From Chrysoperla carnea (Eukaryota > Arthropoda > Insecta > Neuroptera > Chrysopidae), in assembly GCF_905475395.1 (NCBI RefSeq), contig NC_058339.1, forward strand, positions 44,649,172 through 44,713,171: a DNA stretch of 64,000 bases, read 5' to 3'. The position numbers and the translations under genes are program-made. This document shows positions 49,095 to 61,468 of this stretch, in pieces (within the stretch, counting starts at the first letter, position 1; the number at the start of each line of letters is the position of its first letter). The notes under the pieces are model-generated. The model saw nothing but the letters and a program-made list of their open reading frames with translations, did not search any database and had not been told where the DNA came from.

Positions 49095-51650
49095 TGTTTT
49101 AATTTAGTATTTAATTTATAAGCTAATTTTAAGTTAAAATTTTTATATAAAAAAAAATTATTAAATAATAATTTAAAGTTATAATTTTTATTATATATAT
49201 AAAAAAAAGTAAGATTATTAATTAATTTAATTGTGATTATAATTTTTTCTTCATTTACTCCGTTATTCGTGATTCTGCACACACCACGTTTTGGTAAAAT
49301 CCGCAGCAATGATCTTCGTTCTTTGTTAGTAACAAAGTCTGCTTCTTTGCTTCAAAATTTTAGCCAATTTAATTTATCCTTGCACATAATTTGCATCCTC
49401 CATCGACAGCGCTGAAATTAATATACTTCCATAAACTTTACTCTATTACTCTACTTTGGTCTTAATAGTCGTGTCATTTTAGCATCTCTAAGAGAATTTT
49501 TTTGTGAAAAGAGAAAATTTTTCAGGAAGGCCCATACATCAAAATCTACATCTAACTTCGTGCCGCTAGAAATTTTGGCCATTACTGTTGGCCAAATAGG
49601 CTAACTATTAAAATCCATTTTTGAAGTTTTTTTTTGAAAATTTAAAAACTTTGAAAATATTTAACAAAATGGGCCAGAAACGTATACTCAAGGGTTTGTG
49701 GGGTCTGTGATCACGATTCATTCCAAAGTTAGAATGTGAATATACTCCACGGTTCCTGGGGTAATTCGCCCTCCACTGTACCAAAAATAAAATGTATCAA
49801 AAAAGTATTCTGGCTCATTTTGTTGAATATTTCTGGCTCTATTTATTCACCTCAGAAATGGATTCTAATAATTGGTTTATTTGGTCCATAGCAATGGCCA
49901 AAATTTCTAGGGAAAATGATTCGTCTATAACTACCCTCGAAACTGTAACACATTCAAAAATTTGCTTTTTACTTCTGGAAATAAATTTAAAAATCTCTGG
50001 AAATAAATTTACACGGTTTGGAAGATAATGATTTAAAAAATTAATATTAATTTTAATATTTATATTTTGTTAATTGAAAATTATGCTTTTGGGTGTGGAA
50101 TATTGTTTATTCAACCTAGGATGTGAAAATCATTTTTAGTCAAGTACATAATATAGGGTAAAGTTTTATAAATTGTTCTGCAGAATATTACAGATTACAT
50201 AACCGCATCTTGCTTGTAATTACATTTATGCCTGTACAATTTTTTCAGAATACAAAATGCTCTTCAATAAACGGAACACTGAATGTTGTGAAACGAAATA
50301 TAGTTTAAATTAAATTAAATTTGGATTAAAATAGCTTTTGTATTGCGGCCAGTTTTATCTATTGTACCTCCATTCCCTCAAAAGTGCTCCTGTAGTCTTG
50401 GTATATGGGCTTTAAATTCTTAACAAGCGTTAGGTTATTTCGATAATTTGTTGATTTCGTCTGGTTGGGGATATGTTATGCAAAACGATTGTGTATTTGG
50501 GAAAGATAATACTTTTGCAAATTAAACAAAATTTTAATGCACAAAAAAAAAAAAATAAATAAAAATAAATTATGAACCGTTTGACAATCCAAATAAAAAA
50601 ATTTTTTAACAAGGGGAAATTATGTGGGTGTTTTTTATACCCAAAGAAGGAAAAAAACGTTTCGAACACTATTCAATAACACATTTTGGACAATAATTTT
50701 CAAATATGATCTCTAATGGCTCTAAAATTTTAGGCGGTGTATCTTGGTGGTTCAAGTTTTCGCAAGGACTAGTCCTCATAAATTTTGCAAGATTGTAAAA
50801 TAAAGTACTCTTCTAATACCAATATTTGTAGACCATGACTCAATCTACCAGGCTCTTCGGAGCAGTTATACTACAATATTTCAGCCCCTTCATAAAGTTT
50901 TTATGAGACTTACGAAAATCAGGCTCGTCACTCTGACTATATTCTCCCATATTAATTAATTTCTTCTAGTTTTTATACCAGTGAGATTATGTAACAATAG
51001 TTTTAATTACAAAAGTATTGGCAGTTGCTATTTTGCTTTTCTTAAAATGAAATTTTGACAATTTTTATTAAAAAAAGAATGATTGCCTAAATAGTATAGA
51101 AGTGACCCAACGGGCTACGAAATAGAATAATAACAGTGTGTTCTTGAAAATCACTATAGGATATCTTTACACCTGCACTTATTTTAACGAAGTAAAAGCG
51201 TCGGATCAAATATTTCATATCTTATTAGAAAAACCTTATTTTCTACACTAGTTGTACATACGACTATTATTTTAGATGTTTTTTCGAGATTAATTTAGGC
51301 CATCTTACTCTATCTGGTGTATTTCGGTTGCTTTTAACTCATATATAATAATTATAAATTCAGAATAAACAATTTCCATTAAAGTTAATTGATATGGAGG
51401 AAAGTAAATTTATTACTATATGTTTGTTATTCGTCAACTCTTCTGTTATTTCTGAAAATGAATTAATATTGCAAAAAAAGAAGATATATAATCTGAATAT
51501 TTAGGGAAATTATATTTAGTAACAGATGAAATTTTATTTCCTATGACTTTAAGTTTACATTAGAAATATCTATGTATGATATTACCATTAAAACCATTTC
51601 TGAAAGATACTCAGCGACATGTAACTCTCAAATATAAGTACTTTAAGAGG
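49095..51650. other. AT-rich interval downstream of the takeout gene
   Basis: No gene recognised. The takeout 3' UTR presumably occupies the first one to two hundred bases, but no canonical AATAAA is clear. Confidence 0.45.
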
Positions 51651-51970
51651 GTTCTATACACATTTTTCAACGGCGAGAAATCATTATTTGATTGGCGTGA
51701 AATTTTATAATTTTTTTAGACTCCTCTTAAACATTCGTTGGTGGAAAAAAATGTTTATAAAGAAAAGCGGTTTTCCAGATAAGAAAGGTTAAAGTTACAA
51801 TTGAATTTCAAGCACTGCGATTATACCCCTGACTCTATCGATTTGAAATTCGGATATGTTACAGGTACTCATATTCTATCTGCCCTGGTTGGCATTGTTC
51901 ATACTTAGGTACTTTTTCGTATTCCACTATACCTGGATGTGAACAATGAACACTATACCTGGATGTGAAA
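51651..51970 (+). mobile_element. Dispersed repeat copy 2 with shortened hairpin
   Basis: Direct-orientation copy of 23718-24030. It carries about 20 extra bases near 51675. Its terminal hairpin keeps only the inner 19-bp arms (51893-51911 and 51930-51948), and its last 20 or so bases (CACTATACCTGGATGTGAA) are tandemly duplicated. Confidence 0.85.
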
Positions 51971-52067
51971 AAAAGAGAGTAATAAATATGAAGAAATTAT
52001 AATGGAAGTAGAGAAAATAAGCAAAGATGGGAATTGATGACATTAGACATGAATTCTATCCATATTA

Positions 52068-52140
52068 TTGTATATCCATTAGAATATACAGTATAGTCTA
52101 ATGGATATACAATTTCCTATTGTATATCCATTAGACTATA
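52068..52140. repeat. Three-arm direct and inverted repeat cluster
   Basis: TTGTATATCCATTAGA at 52068-52083, its complement at 52097-52112, and the forward form again at 52120-52135. The second and third copies extend to a perfect 22-bp stem (52092-52113 / 52119-52140) with a 5-nt loop, so two alternative hairpins are possible. Confidence 0.9.
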
Positions 52141-54580
52141 TAATAGGAATGTTGAAATCTTAATTATAATATAAGAATTAAATCAATTAAACATTACTTG
52201 CAAAATTGTATTTATGGAAGGAAATCATCTCCTAATAATCGTTTTGAAATTTGCATAAGGCTATTCATGGGTTTAAATTTAAATTGTAAAGCCGAAGGAA
52301 AGAGATTCAAATCGATTCAGTATTTATTTTTATATAATTCAATTCAAACTTCACTCTCTCTGATCAAAATTCAATGATTTAAGTCAAGAATTTTTAAATC
52401 CTGTTAAGAATTTGACAAACTTACACATATTATTTACCAGAATATTATAGTAAAAATCATAATAGTAATACTCGCAATTTCCCACTTGCTCAGAAAAGAC
52501 TACCGCGTTATAGAATTCACTTCTCTTGCTCACATTTATTCCTATTTTTGTACACAACTTTAAGGGTTTTATTTTTTCCTGCGGAATCCTAATTTTGAAA
52601 ATAAAATGTGGTCTATGTTACTCGTTGATATTGCAGCTTTCTAAAAATGAAAGAATTTTATTAATCGGTCCAGTAGTTTTTGAGTTTATCTATTACAAAA
52701 TAAAAGAAAATCTTTTCTCTTTATAGTAAATAGTGTTATACTATCTACCGCTGGCCTAGCCCCTAAAGTCATTACGATACGCAAGCCTGACCGGTACGAC
52801 AAACCGCCCACGAGTCGATCAGGTTGTAGCCTGTAACAAAGCTTAAATTACAAGGCCCAAAATTATTTGTTTTGATTTATCGATGCTTATTTCTCGCCCA
52901 TTGTGCATTGCTTTAAATTTTGTCTTTTGATTCTACCTCCGATAGAATAGTTGATAATAGTTGGAGTCACTGTAGGGTAGTCGAATATGGTAAACTTCTA
53001 TCTGCGCGATAGGATTATTAAATAAGGTACAGGTTTTGTAAAGTAAATACGATAACTGAATAAAAGCATATATTGATACCAAGATACCCTTTTTATTAGG
53101 GTATAAAAATTACATAATATAAATTAAGCTTCGAGCAAGTCTTTGTTAATAAATAACAAACCATTCAATATACAACAAAATTTTTTTTTTATCTAAACTT
53201 AGTCGAGTATAACACAAAATAATATACAGTGTGTTTCGCTTTAAATGTAACCATAGTCGAATTTTGAAATATAGAGAATAATTTAAATATTTGTTTGTCA
53301 CAGTATATACCCTACTCGAGGAGATGTAGGTATAAGAAGATGGTCTCTGAGACGATTTAGAGTAATTATTTCTCGACTTCTTGTGATTCAAAATGCATTA
53401 GCTAAAATTACTAAGGTATATTAGGTATTATTTCGAAAGCTGGTAGAATAAAAAGTTACGTACCCGGTGTTTCCTAAAGTTTTTAATTATTTGAGTCTTA
53501 AACAAAGGAAAACATTTAATTAGTAATGTGTAGGATAACCAAGAAAGGTAATTATATTTTGAAAATTCTCTGTAAATTTATATATTACCTGAAAAATGTT
53601 TAAGAATACAAACCCTGTGATAGTATGAAAATTGTATGATTGGAATCAAACATTATTTTTGCATATTTGCATATTTGAGTATTTAAGATATATGTATACA
53701 GCTTATGCTATTTGTTTTTGAAATAAAACAGTGGCTCGATCTTTTTTGAATTTTTTCCAGGTAATTTGAAACACAGAGAAAATATGTATGTTCCAAACTA
53801 CGAGGACGGTTACACTGAAATTGAGACACACTGTATATATATAATATATTAAAGTCAAATGTCCTATATTATAGCCCAGCCGTCGCGTCGGCAAAACCTC
53901 ATCGATGAACCAAATTTGCTATTTAAACATAATTTTCAAATTATACTGATAAAATAAATTCTGAGGGATATTGAGTGTGAAAGACATACTCAAAAACGAG
54001 ATTTGTTGCCCGATTTGTATACCTGAGACCACCAGGAATCGAAAAGTCCATGTTGCCGGTTTGGAAATTGTCACATTTTAATTAATCACTTTTTAGGGAA
54101 ATGAAACACTTTTTTTTGCATAATCTATCAAAAAAAGGGTTCACTTTAAAAAAAAATTCTCAAAATTGATTTTTTGCTTGTAAAATTTAGTCAGCTCGCA
54201 ACTTTTTCTGCAACACATCTGTTCAATGTTGTCAGTCTTACTTTTGACCGCTAATAAACATTTAATTGCTTGTAAATAATTCAAAAAATGGACTATCCAA
54301 TTTCACATTATGAAGATGACTCTGTATTTAAAAAGAGCGACCTGGTTCGGCACCACCGAGCAGGAACTGCAAAGTATGCACTCGGTTTACCCGTATGTAT
54401 GTATAGAATTTTAGAATGTATAGAATTTTAGAATTTATTATGTATACATTTGTACATATTTATACAATTTACACATTTATACAATTTACAAAATTTTCAT
54501 TAGCATGTACTCACTATACATAAAATCTATCGGAGAACAATTATCTACATGCAGTGCTGGATTTAGGCTTAGGCACGCGA
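52141..54580. other. AT-rich interval without recognised genes
   Basis: A GC-richer patch at 52745-52850 shows no sustained frame and remains unexplained. TACAGTGTGT/ACACACTGTATA motifs lie at 53224 and 53825. Confidence 0.45.
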
Positions 54581-54720
54581 GGCAATTGTCTAGGGGGGCA
54601 CCGAGTGAGATAAGGCGTCCTTACTTGCATTGACTATTGGATGGGAGGTTGCGGTTTCGAATCCAGGCAGATGATACTGTCGTCGCTTGAATAAGAACGA
54701 AGTAATCGACTCTACCCACA
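54580..54720 (+). mobile_element. SINE-like element
   Basis: GAGTGAGATAAGGCGTCC (A-box-like), then GTTGCGGTTTCGAATCCAGG (B-box-like), then a tail with GATACTGTCGTCGC. It is related to the minus-strand fragment at 14345-14490. Confidence 0.45.
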
Positions 54721-54923
54721 TCACACAACTAATTGTATATTCGACGCAATGTTAATTTTTTAATAGATCAATATGCTTTTATCAATTTTACTCTTGGTCG
54801 ATTAATACCATATTATTCAAAAAAAAGAATGATGAAAAAATTGACCAAATTTTCTGAACACATGTTCCTCAATGTTTTTGCATATTTGTAGTTTCAGTGA
54901 AATTAATCTCATGACCCCTGTGA

Positions 54924-54940
54924 CCCCCCCCCCCCCCCCT
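54924..54940. repeat. Run of 17 cytosines
   Basis: An uninterrupted C homopolymer in otherwise AT-rich DNA, next to TTTGAATCCGCGTCTGG, a phrase typical of degraded retroelements. Confidence 0.85.
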
Positions 54941-55154
54941 TTGAATCCGCGTCTGGTCTATATGCTGGTGAAAACAGTTTCAAAAATCAATTCGTGGTTT
55001 AGCAAGACTTAGCGTATAAACAAACCGATAGTTGTGGATACCGACTTTCTCTTGTACCACGCGTATAGAAGGTGTATTAGTTTTTCCGTAGAACAATTTC
55101 TAAATGTTTCAATTATCTTAGGTAAAGTGTAACTAACTAAGCACCAAAGCTCTT

Positions 55155-55664
55155 TTTATACCATGTTTATGAAATATATCATAGTATATTAAGTTTAGTC
55201 CCAAGTTTTTAACGCTTAAAAATATTGATGCTACGAACAAAGGTTTGGTATAGGTGTTTAAAAAAATCACCTTATTAGTCCATTTTCGGTTGTCTGCCCA
55301 TCTGTCCGTCTATCTGTCAACACGATAACTCAAAAACGGAAAATGATATCAAGCTGAAATTTGAAAGCATGCTCAGGACATTAAAAGTGAGGTCGAGTTC
55401 ATAAATGGGCAACGTAGTTCAACTGGGTCTTGTAAACCCTTGGAGATAGAACAGAAGTTTAGTTTGAACCATTTTTCCGTAAACATCACTGTTTACCCGT
55501 GAGAGCGCATATTAGGCGCAATTTATAAGGTATGTATTATGTGGGAATATCAGTTATGTATATGTGTGACATGTATGTATGTGTAATGTGACAGTGTAAT
55601 CAACACAGTCTATACATGGTATTTCAACAACCAACTCAATCAATTGTTTGTTTTCACTTATTTT
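55155..55664 (+). mobile_element. Dispersed family, second long copy
   Basis: Begins with a palindrome-like TATACCATG...TCATAGTATA, then TTTAGTCCCAAGTTTTTAAC and the same block order as 37870-38436, ending CAATTGTTTGTTTTCACTTA. Confidence 0.85.
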
Positions 55665-57469
55665 GTATAAAATAAATTCTTTGTAGGAAATTGTAATATA
55701 TATCGTTGTTGTTACTTATGCGGACTTTTTGATTTACTTGTTTATTCACATTGTTATACAGAACTGAGCTAGTATATATTGTAAATGAAACGCGTGTGTA
55801 TAAATGGAGATGTACCAATGAAGTTTTTTCTCGCATGCTTGTGCGAAGTCCATTCATAAAGCTCCACATTTACAGGCCAGATTCAAAACAATAAAATTAA
55901 AAGGAGCAGATAAAAAAATGTACTCGTTTAAGTAGTCATTTTCGATAATTTTCCTTGTCCATAGTATCATAGTTCTTGAACTTGTAGTCGCGACCATAGA
56001 CAAAAGATTAAGGTTATTTTAGTAGTGAGTGTCGCCATTTAACAAAATAACGGATATTCATAAATTTTATTTTATTACTAATGACATGACGTTCCGATCG
56101 AACTGTAAAGGTAGGTAGGTAAAGGCTTAACGTGTGTAAGTGAATTGATGAGATTAACCAACAAGTGCGCATGAAAATATTGGTAGGGCTGTAGGGAGCT
56201 ATCCATTGCGGCTTGGACAAGACTAACAAATAATTTGGTGTACGTGCGCCCGAGTACGGCCATAAACTCTACGAGGTCGCTTGTACCACTTATTCGCCTA
56301 TAGAGTCATCTAGCTTTCATTAAATTTTCGTAACTTTTAGGAGGTTTTTCTGAGATGAGAAGTAAATGAAAATGTAGGTATCAAAAATTAATTAGCAGAA
56401 TAATTTTTACGTCGACCGATTTCAGTAGATCGAAAGAATGACTCACAGCGATGGCAGAAAAAGTTTATACTTGTTTTCTTCTTGAGGCAACGCTTGGAAT
56501 ACTTGTGATACTTTGTTAGACCAAAGCACTGTGCATGCTTGCCTCTCAGCCATTATTATGTTAATCTTCTGTATTAAATTAAATTTGTCTAGTTGGCCTC
56601 TTGAGAGAAATCTAGAAACGCTCACACATCGATCATAATTCCATAAAGGTCAATGACTGAGTTAAAAAGATATTTTTAAATAGTTTGATGAAAATTCTTC
56701 ATCGATTTTTTGAATGGAAAACGCTATCTCTATACAATATGATTTTCATTTCGAAAACCGGCCCACTTTTTGGCCGGTTTTCTTTTTTTACAGGAATCGA
56801 CTTTGTTTATTTTAAATGGGATTCTTTTTTTCAAACCGTTTTCGACATTCGAGGGGATTGGGGGTAAACTTTGAAAATAAAATCAACCCGTATAGCTGTG
56901 TGTACAGAGGTAAAAAAATTACGTTCCGAATGAGGTGCCAAGTGTATAGCACCTTTTTGCTACAGATGTATAAGGGGATTGGTTGTATGTAGTACCAGTT
57001 TATAGTATATGTAGGTATTGTAATAGTAAGTATATTATATATTACATACATATACTTTAATACTACCATAGGATAGTAGATGTGACTAGGTTATCGATTT
57101 TCTTCCAGTATCATAGGTTCTACTTTTAATTTTTGTAATAGAATTTTTGTTATTAGGTACTTCAAAACGATTATTTAATATGGAATGCAAAAATGATTAA
57201 TTTATCAATGATTTGTTAATAATTTAATTTGATGAAACAAGTGAAAATTAACAATTGACTGAGTTCATTGCATTATTTTTAATAAATTAGAAAAGTTAAA
57301 AACCAACCCTTAATGGCAGGTTTCTGGCTGCCATTTGTTATAGTATTCCAAATTTTTTATTTTTATTTTTCCAAAGTATTTTACAAGACTTACTAGTTAA
57401 AGCCACCCACAAATTTTCAACTTTTGGTCTTTTATAGTTTTGGAGAAATAGGCTACCAAAATTTTTTTT
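55665..57469. other. Interval without recognised genes
   Basis: It contains a perfect 11-bp hairpin GAAAACCGGCC / GGCCGGTTTTC (56753-56763 / 56772-56782) followed by a T run. Short open frames on both strands here show no family features. Confidence 0.5.
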
Positions 57470-57645
57470 CTATCTCTTACGGTTTAAAAACCAACTTGAT
57501 CTCTCCTAGAGCATGCTATAAAAAGGAGCTATAAAATTTTTTACATTTCTTTGTTATCGTGCTGACAAGTAGACGGGTGGAAATAAACTAATTAGGTAAT
57601 TTTATGAACACCTATAGCAAAATTTTGTTTGTATCATACGAAACA
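57470..57645 (-). mobile_element. Dispersed family, inverted partial copy
   Basis: The reverse complement contains TATAGGTGTTCATAAAATTA, TAATTAGTTTATTTCC, CAGCACGATAAC and AGCATGCTCTAGG, matching the family's middle part. A direct fragment begins 16 nt further on. Confidence 0.7.
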
Positions 57646-57660
57646 TTTATCAACGTATAC

Positions 57661-57705
57661 TAATTTTAGTCCCAAGTTTGTAACGCTTAGAAATATTGCA
57701 CTTGG
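57661..57705 (+). mobile_element. Dispersed family, short direct fragment
   Basis: TTTTAGTCCCAAGTTTGTAA followed by CGCTTAGAAATATTG matches the family head only, placed back to back with the inverted copy at 57470-57645. Confidence 0.75.
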
Positions 57706-59890
57706 CAAGACGATTGTGATGTCTTATGGTGCCTTCTAGTTTCAATTCACCAAGTAAACTAATGCTCACTTAATTCAAAAGCAAGAATTTGTTTACTTAT
57801 GTTGCCTGCAGTATAAATAAATGGATAAAATTTATATTAATGGATAGTATTTTATGAAATATATGATATGTTAGTTCTTATTATAAATAGATAAGTTATA
57901 TATTTCCTGATAAAAATCAGGAAATTTGTATTTTTTATTTTGACTAGATAGAAGTGCATAGACATCAGTGGCAGACCTTTTGTATGGTTTTTTGGAATGA
58001 TTTTATTCTTATTAATATTGTAATTATACAGACTGATTTAAAATAGGTAAGTGCCCTTCACTGCAGGTGTTTATTTTTGATACCAAAACATTACCAAAAG
58101 TTCATGTAAACATGGGTCTTAAAACAGCTGCCTTCGGAGATACCTTGTTGGGCTTCCAAAAAAATGTTTCCCCTATTTCTAAAAGTTTTCGAAAATTTTC
58201 CCTTTATCTTCAGTTCATCATCAAGGCTATAACTGGATAATTTCTTAAAAATTATTAGTTTATGCAGCGCAATATATTTTAGAAGATTATATGATAAAAA
58301 CTATAAAAAAATGAAATATAAGTACCCATAATATTGAAAAATAAAAAATTATCAGTAGTACTTAAAATAAATTATTTTCGGAAATTCATTTTGCTTTGAT
58401 TATATTATGGATAAAATCAGCAGTAATGAACATTTTCGTAACTATTATTTTTCGCATACTACTTATGCGAGTCGAGTTCTATTTTTACTCGAATGAAAAA
58501 GAATTTTATTCGAATTTATTTACACATTAATTGCCGAGTGAAGACCAGGTAGTTTCGGTGAAAAGAAAAAAAAATCTTAAAAATGCCTCACGTATTTAAT
58601 GGACGCCCCCTAGGTATTGAATTGGTAGCATTTTCTTTCTATTAAGTATACTTACGGTATTCTTCCATGAAGAAATTTTTTGAATCCTAAATTTTCACCA
58701 AGAAAGATGCCGCCTATTATTAATTATTTTAAAAGGTACCAGCAAAACATAAAATCAAGGTATATCCATAAACGATTTTCCATGTTGAACAAAAGTATAC
58801 TATTTCGATAAAATTTCACAGTAAAGCCAACATAATTAAAACTTAAAAATATGACAATACAATGGAAAAAATATGACACTACAATGGGAAATTTTCTGAT
58901 TAAGTTGGAAAACACTGATTGAAAATCACTATGCAAAATAATTAAACATGCGTATGTTTACAATAAGTTATGAAAACTCATTATAAAATTTTCCAATTAT
59001 AAAAATATTTATCAGAACAATGATGATAATGAGTTATTGATAGCATTTATAGTTGAAATAATATTGATTATGCAATTTAATACTATTTAAGCGCTACTTA
59101 AATAGTATAGGGTCTTTGAATAACAATGATCATCATCAACGTTAAACTAAACTATGTTTTATTTTGTTTATTTTGTACGTTCAAATGTCTACCATAGGCC
59201 TTTTTTAACACCTGAATTTGAATTTTTATTTCTTCATTTGTTAATTATTCAAATCATATCCATTTTCAGATAAATTCAAAGAAAAGCAAATGTAAAAAAA
59301 TAATAATAAATTCTAAGATAATATTACTTAAAAAAATTTAAAGAAACCTCCGACATAAAATTAGGTCTGTTCTATTTGTTTATGATCTTATGTATTCGTA
59401 GCTGCTAAACGAATAAACAAATTTTGATTTTTAGTTTGATTGATTGAAAATTTGTCAAGATTTATCTTAGCTATGTTTAAAAAATCTGCATAGGCGTTTG
59501 AAGATAATCACCTGTTTCCTAGTTATTATCGGATACAGAACCATAAACTCGAACTATAAACTTAGAACACTCTCGATCATTTTTTTATTTTTTCCTCTAG
59601 GAAGACTAAAAGTAAAGTACTTCAGTGTTGTACAAAATGGGAGAAACTTACAGGTTTACTAAGTAACTCAATTTATAATATCAAGGAGGATTCGGAGAGC
59701 GTGAAGACAACGTACAAATAGTCTAGAAGTATAAGTGACCCACAGGAAAAATAACTTTTTATTTCTTAGCTTTAAAAGCTTATTCCTTAAAAGTATTTTT
59801 GATTTAAATTTTTAATTTAAAACAAAAAACGTATGTATATGAAAAGCGGTAGAAGCAACATTAAAATTAGGTTATGCTTAACATAAATAT
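57706..59890. other. AT-rich interval without recognised genes
   Basis: No exon-like or repeated structure was recognised on either strand. Confidence 0.4.
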
Positions 59891-59891
59891 G

Positions 59892-60204
59892 AACGTAAAC
59901 CTGGTGTGGGTACCGGGACACAGGGACATTCCAGGAAATTGTGAAGCCGATGAGCTTGCCCGAAATGTCACAATGCGGCCGGACACAAGCATCGATAAAT
60001 ATCCGGGAGTTCCATTTGCGAACTGAAAGTTGCTCCTCAAAGAGGATATCTTAAAAAAGGCCAATAGATGGAGGGAGGAACGTACTGGAGGACGGGAGGA
60101 GTAGTGGTAGGGGATGAGCCAACCCTTTTTCGGTATCACAACGGACCCTATGGTCCAAGTGTGTCCCATCCCAGGACAGCCACTCTAACCTAACCTAACC
60201 TACC
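59892..60204 (+). pseudogene. Non-LTR retrotransposon RNase H relic with CCTAA tail
   Basis: Frame 59892-60023 encodes NLVWVPGHRDIPGNCEADEL and onward to PFAN before a TGA. The WVPGH...IPGNxxADELA signature is the C-terminal part of the RNase H domain of insect non-LTR elements. Past the stop, the frame continues in a degenerate way (LLLKEDILKKANRWREE) to about 60180. The element ends in three to four CCTAA units (60185-60204). The 5' part is missing, as usual for target-primed insertions. The open frame on the opposite strand is a shadow. Confidence 0.75.
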
Positions 60205-61012
60205 ATAAATATGCATCGCCATCTCATTTACATGTGCATGTAAAATTTCAGCTCAATCGAAAATGTGGGCTAAATTTTGATTTCAAAATTCCTGGGCATA
60301 CAAGTGAAGTTAAACGCTTTTTAATAACAATATCATTCTATAAAATATAGTATAACTCTATTACACTTGATGTTTCTCTCCGTTATGCCATGCGGCAGGG
60401 GAAAGTGGTGACGCGCGGGTTATAATATTCTACTCTCATCGAACACAACGTGATAACAAAACATTTTATCTTCTCACTCAATTTCTCAACTTTCATTTGT
60501 TTATAATTCGAAAAAAGAAAACATATCAATATTCTAACATAATATAAATATTACGGAACAATTAAACAAAATTAATATTATAATTGTTGTGCTTTTAAAA
60601 ATTCATTACCAATAAAATAATATTATTGATAGTACAAAATTTAAAAAGCACCGGTTTTCTAAAACCGGATTGGTTATATTTTGGTATGATGCGATGTATA
60701 CATACCATACAATTTGAAATGTATGTTAGTAGGTTAATATATTATTTATGTAACTGAAAAGCCATGCTTTTATTGTGAGTGAACCTAAAATATTAAAAAC
60801 ATTTAAATGAATAATAAAATTAAAATTAAAAATAAAATATTAAATTTTTAATATTGCAATAATCATAAAATTTTAGTGTGTGTAATTGTTATTGTTATTG
60901 TTTATTTATTGTTGTGACAAACGTTAATATTTTTTGTTTACTTATGATATTGTTGTTTGTATAATCGGATTGTTCGTGGATATTTAATATTTATTTTTGA
61001 ACAATTATCTAA
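60205..61012. other. Upstream region of the putative 61-kb exon
   Basis: A locally GC-richer block (about 60385-60420, with GTGACGCGCGGG) may mark a promoter. The hairpin CCGGTTTT-CT-AAAACCGG lies at 60652-60669. No other feature is seen. Confidence 0.35.
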
Positions 61013-61123
61013 ATGATTCCATTCGCAACATGTATGGTTTTAAAATCAAATACTAATAATAATCATTGGATTGCTGTACAAGGAAGTTGTTCAATTCAAT
61101 ATTTCCAAGCATCTTTGCAACAG
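61013..61123 (+). CDS. Putative first coding exon of an unidentified gene
   Basis: An ATG-initiated 37-codon frame (MIPFATCMVLK... SCSIQYFQASLQQ) ends exactly at CAG|GTAAAC, a good donor, in phase 0. Codon content looks more like protein than its surroundings, and a GC-richer block lies upstream. The next exon could not be joined: the open segment at 62196-62309 has a plausible donor but its only nearby acceptor gives the wrong phase. The product is not recognised; remaining exons may lie beyond the window. Confidence 0.4.
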
Positions 61124-61159
61124 GTAAACAAAATCTACAAGTATTTTGAATAACATGTA

Positions 61160-61468
61160 CAGTAAAATCTCGTTTATCCGAGGTAATATGGGGAGCAGTT
61201 GTTTTTGGATAAGCGAATTCTAAGATAATACGGAAGAAAAAAAAATTAAAAAATTTTAATTATATTTGCCTACTTGAAATAATAGAATGAAATTTAATCG
61301 CAAAATACTACGCGCGTGCACCATAGGAATAGCGACTTCATTAGTTTTATACAAGTTTTCCGTATTATCTAAGCATACACCTTAATTTATGAGGAGGGCT
61401 CGGCCATTGCCTCTGTCCATTGCTTCAAACAACACTTGACCGAAACCTGAATAAACGAGGTTTTACTG
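61160..61468. mobile_element. pogo/Tigger-type MITE
   Basis: Terminal inverted repeats CAGTAAAATCTCGTTTATCC and (complement) CAGTAAAACCTCGTTTATTC, flanked by TA duplications at 61158-61159 and 61469-61470, total 309 bp. CAGTAxAxCCTCGTTTATCC-type ends are characteristic of pogo-superfamily Tc1/mariner elements. There is no transposase. It lies 36 nt after the putative exon at 61013-61123. Confidence 0.85.

Noticed and set aside
54600-54670. tRNA gene suggested by a B-box-like sequence
   Set aside because: No cloverleaf with acceptor and anticodon stems could be formed; treated as a SINE fragment.
59867-60169. 100-residue minus-strand open frame
   Set aside because: It is the shadow of the non-LTR RNase H relic read on the plus strand, which matches a known motif.
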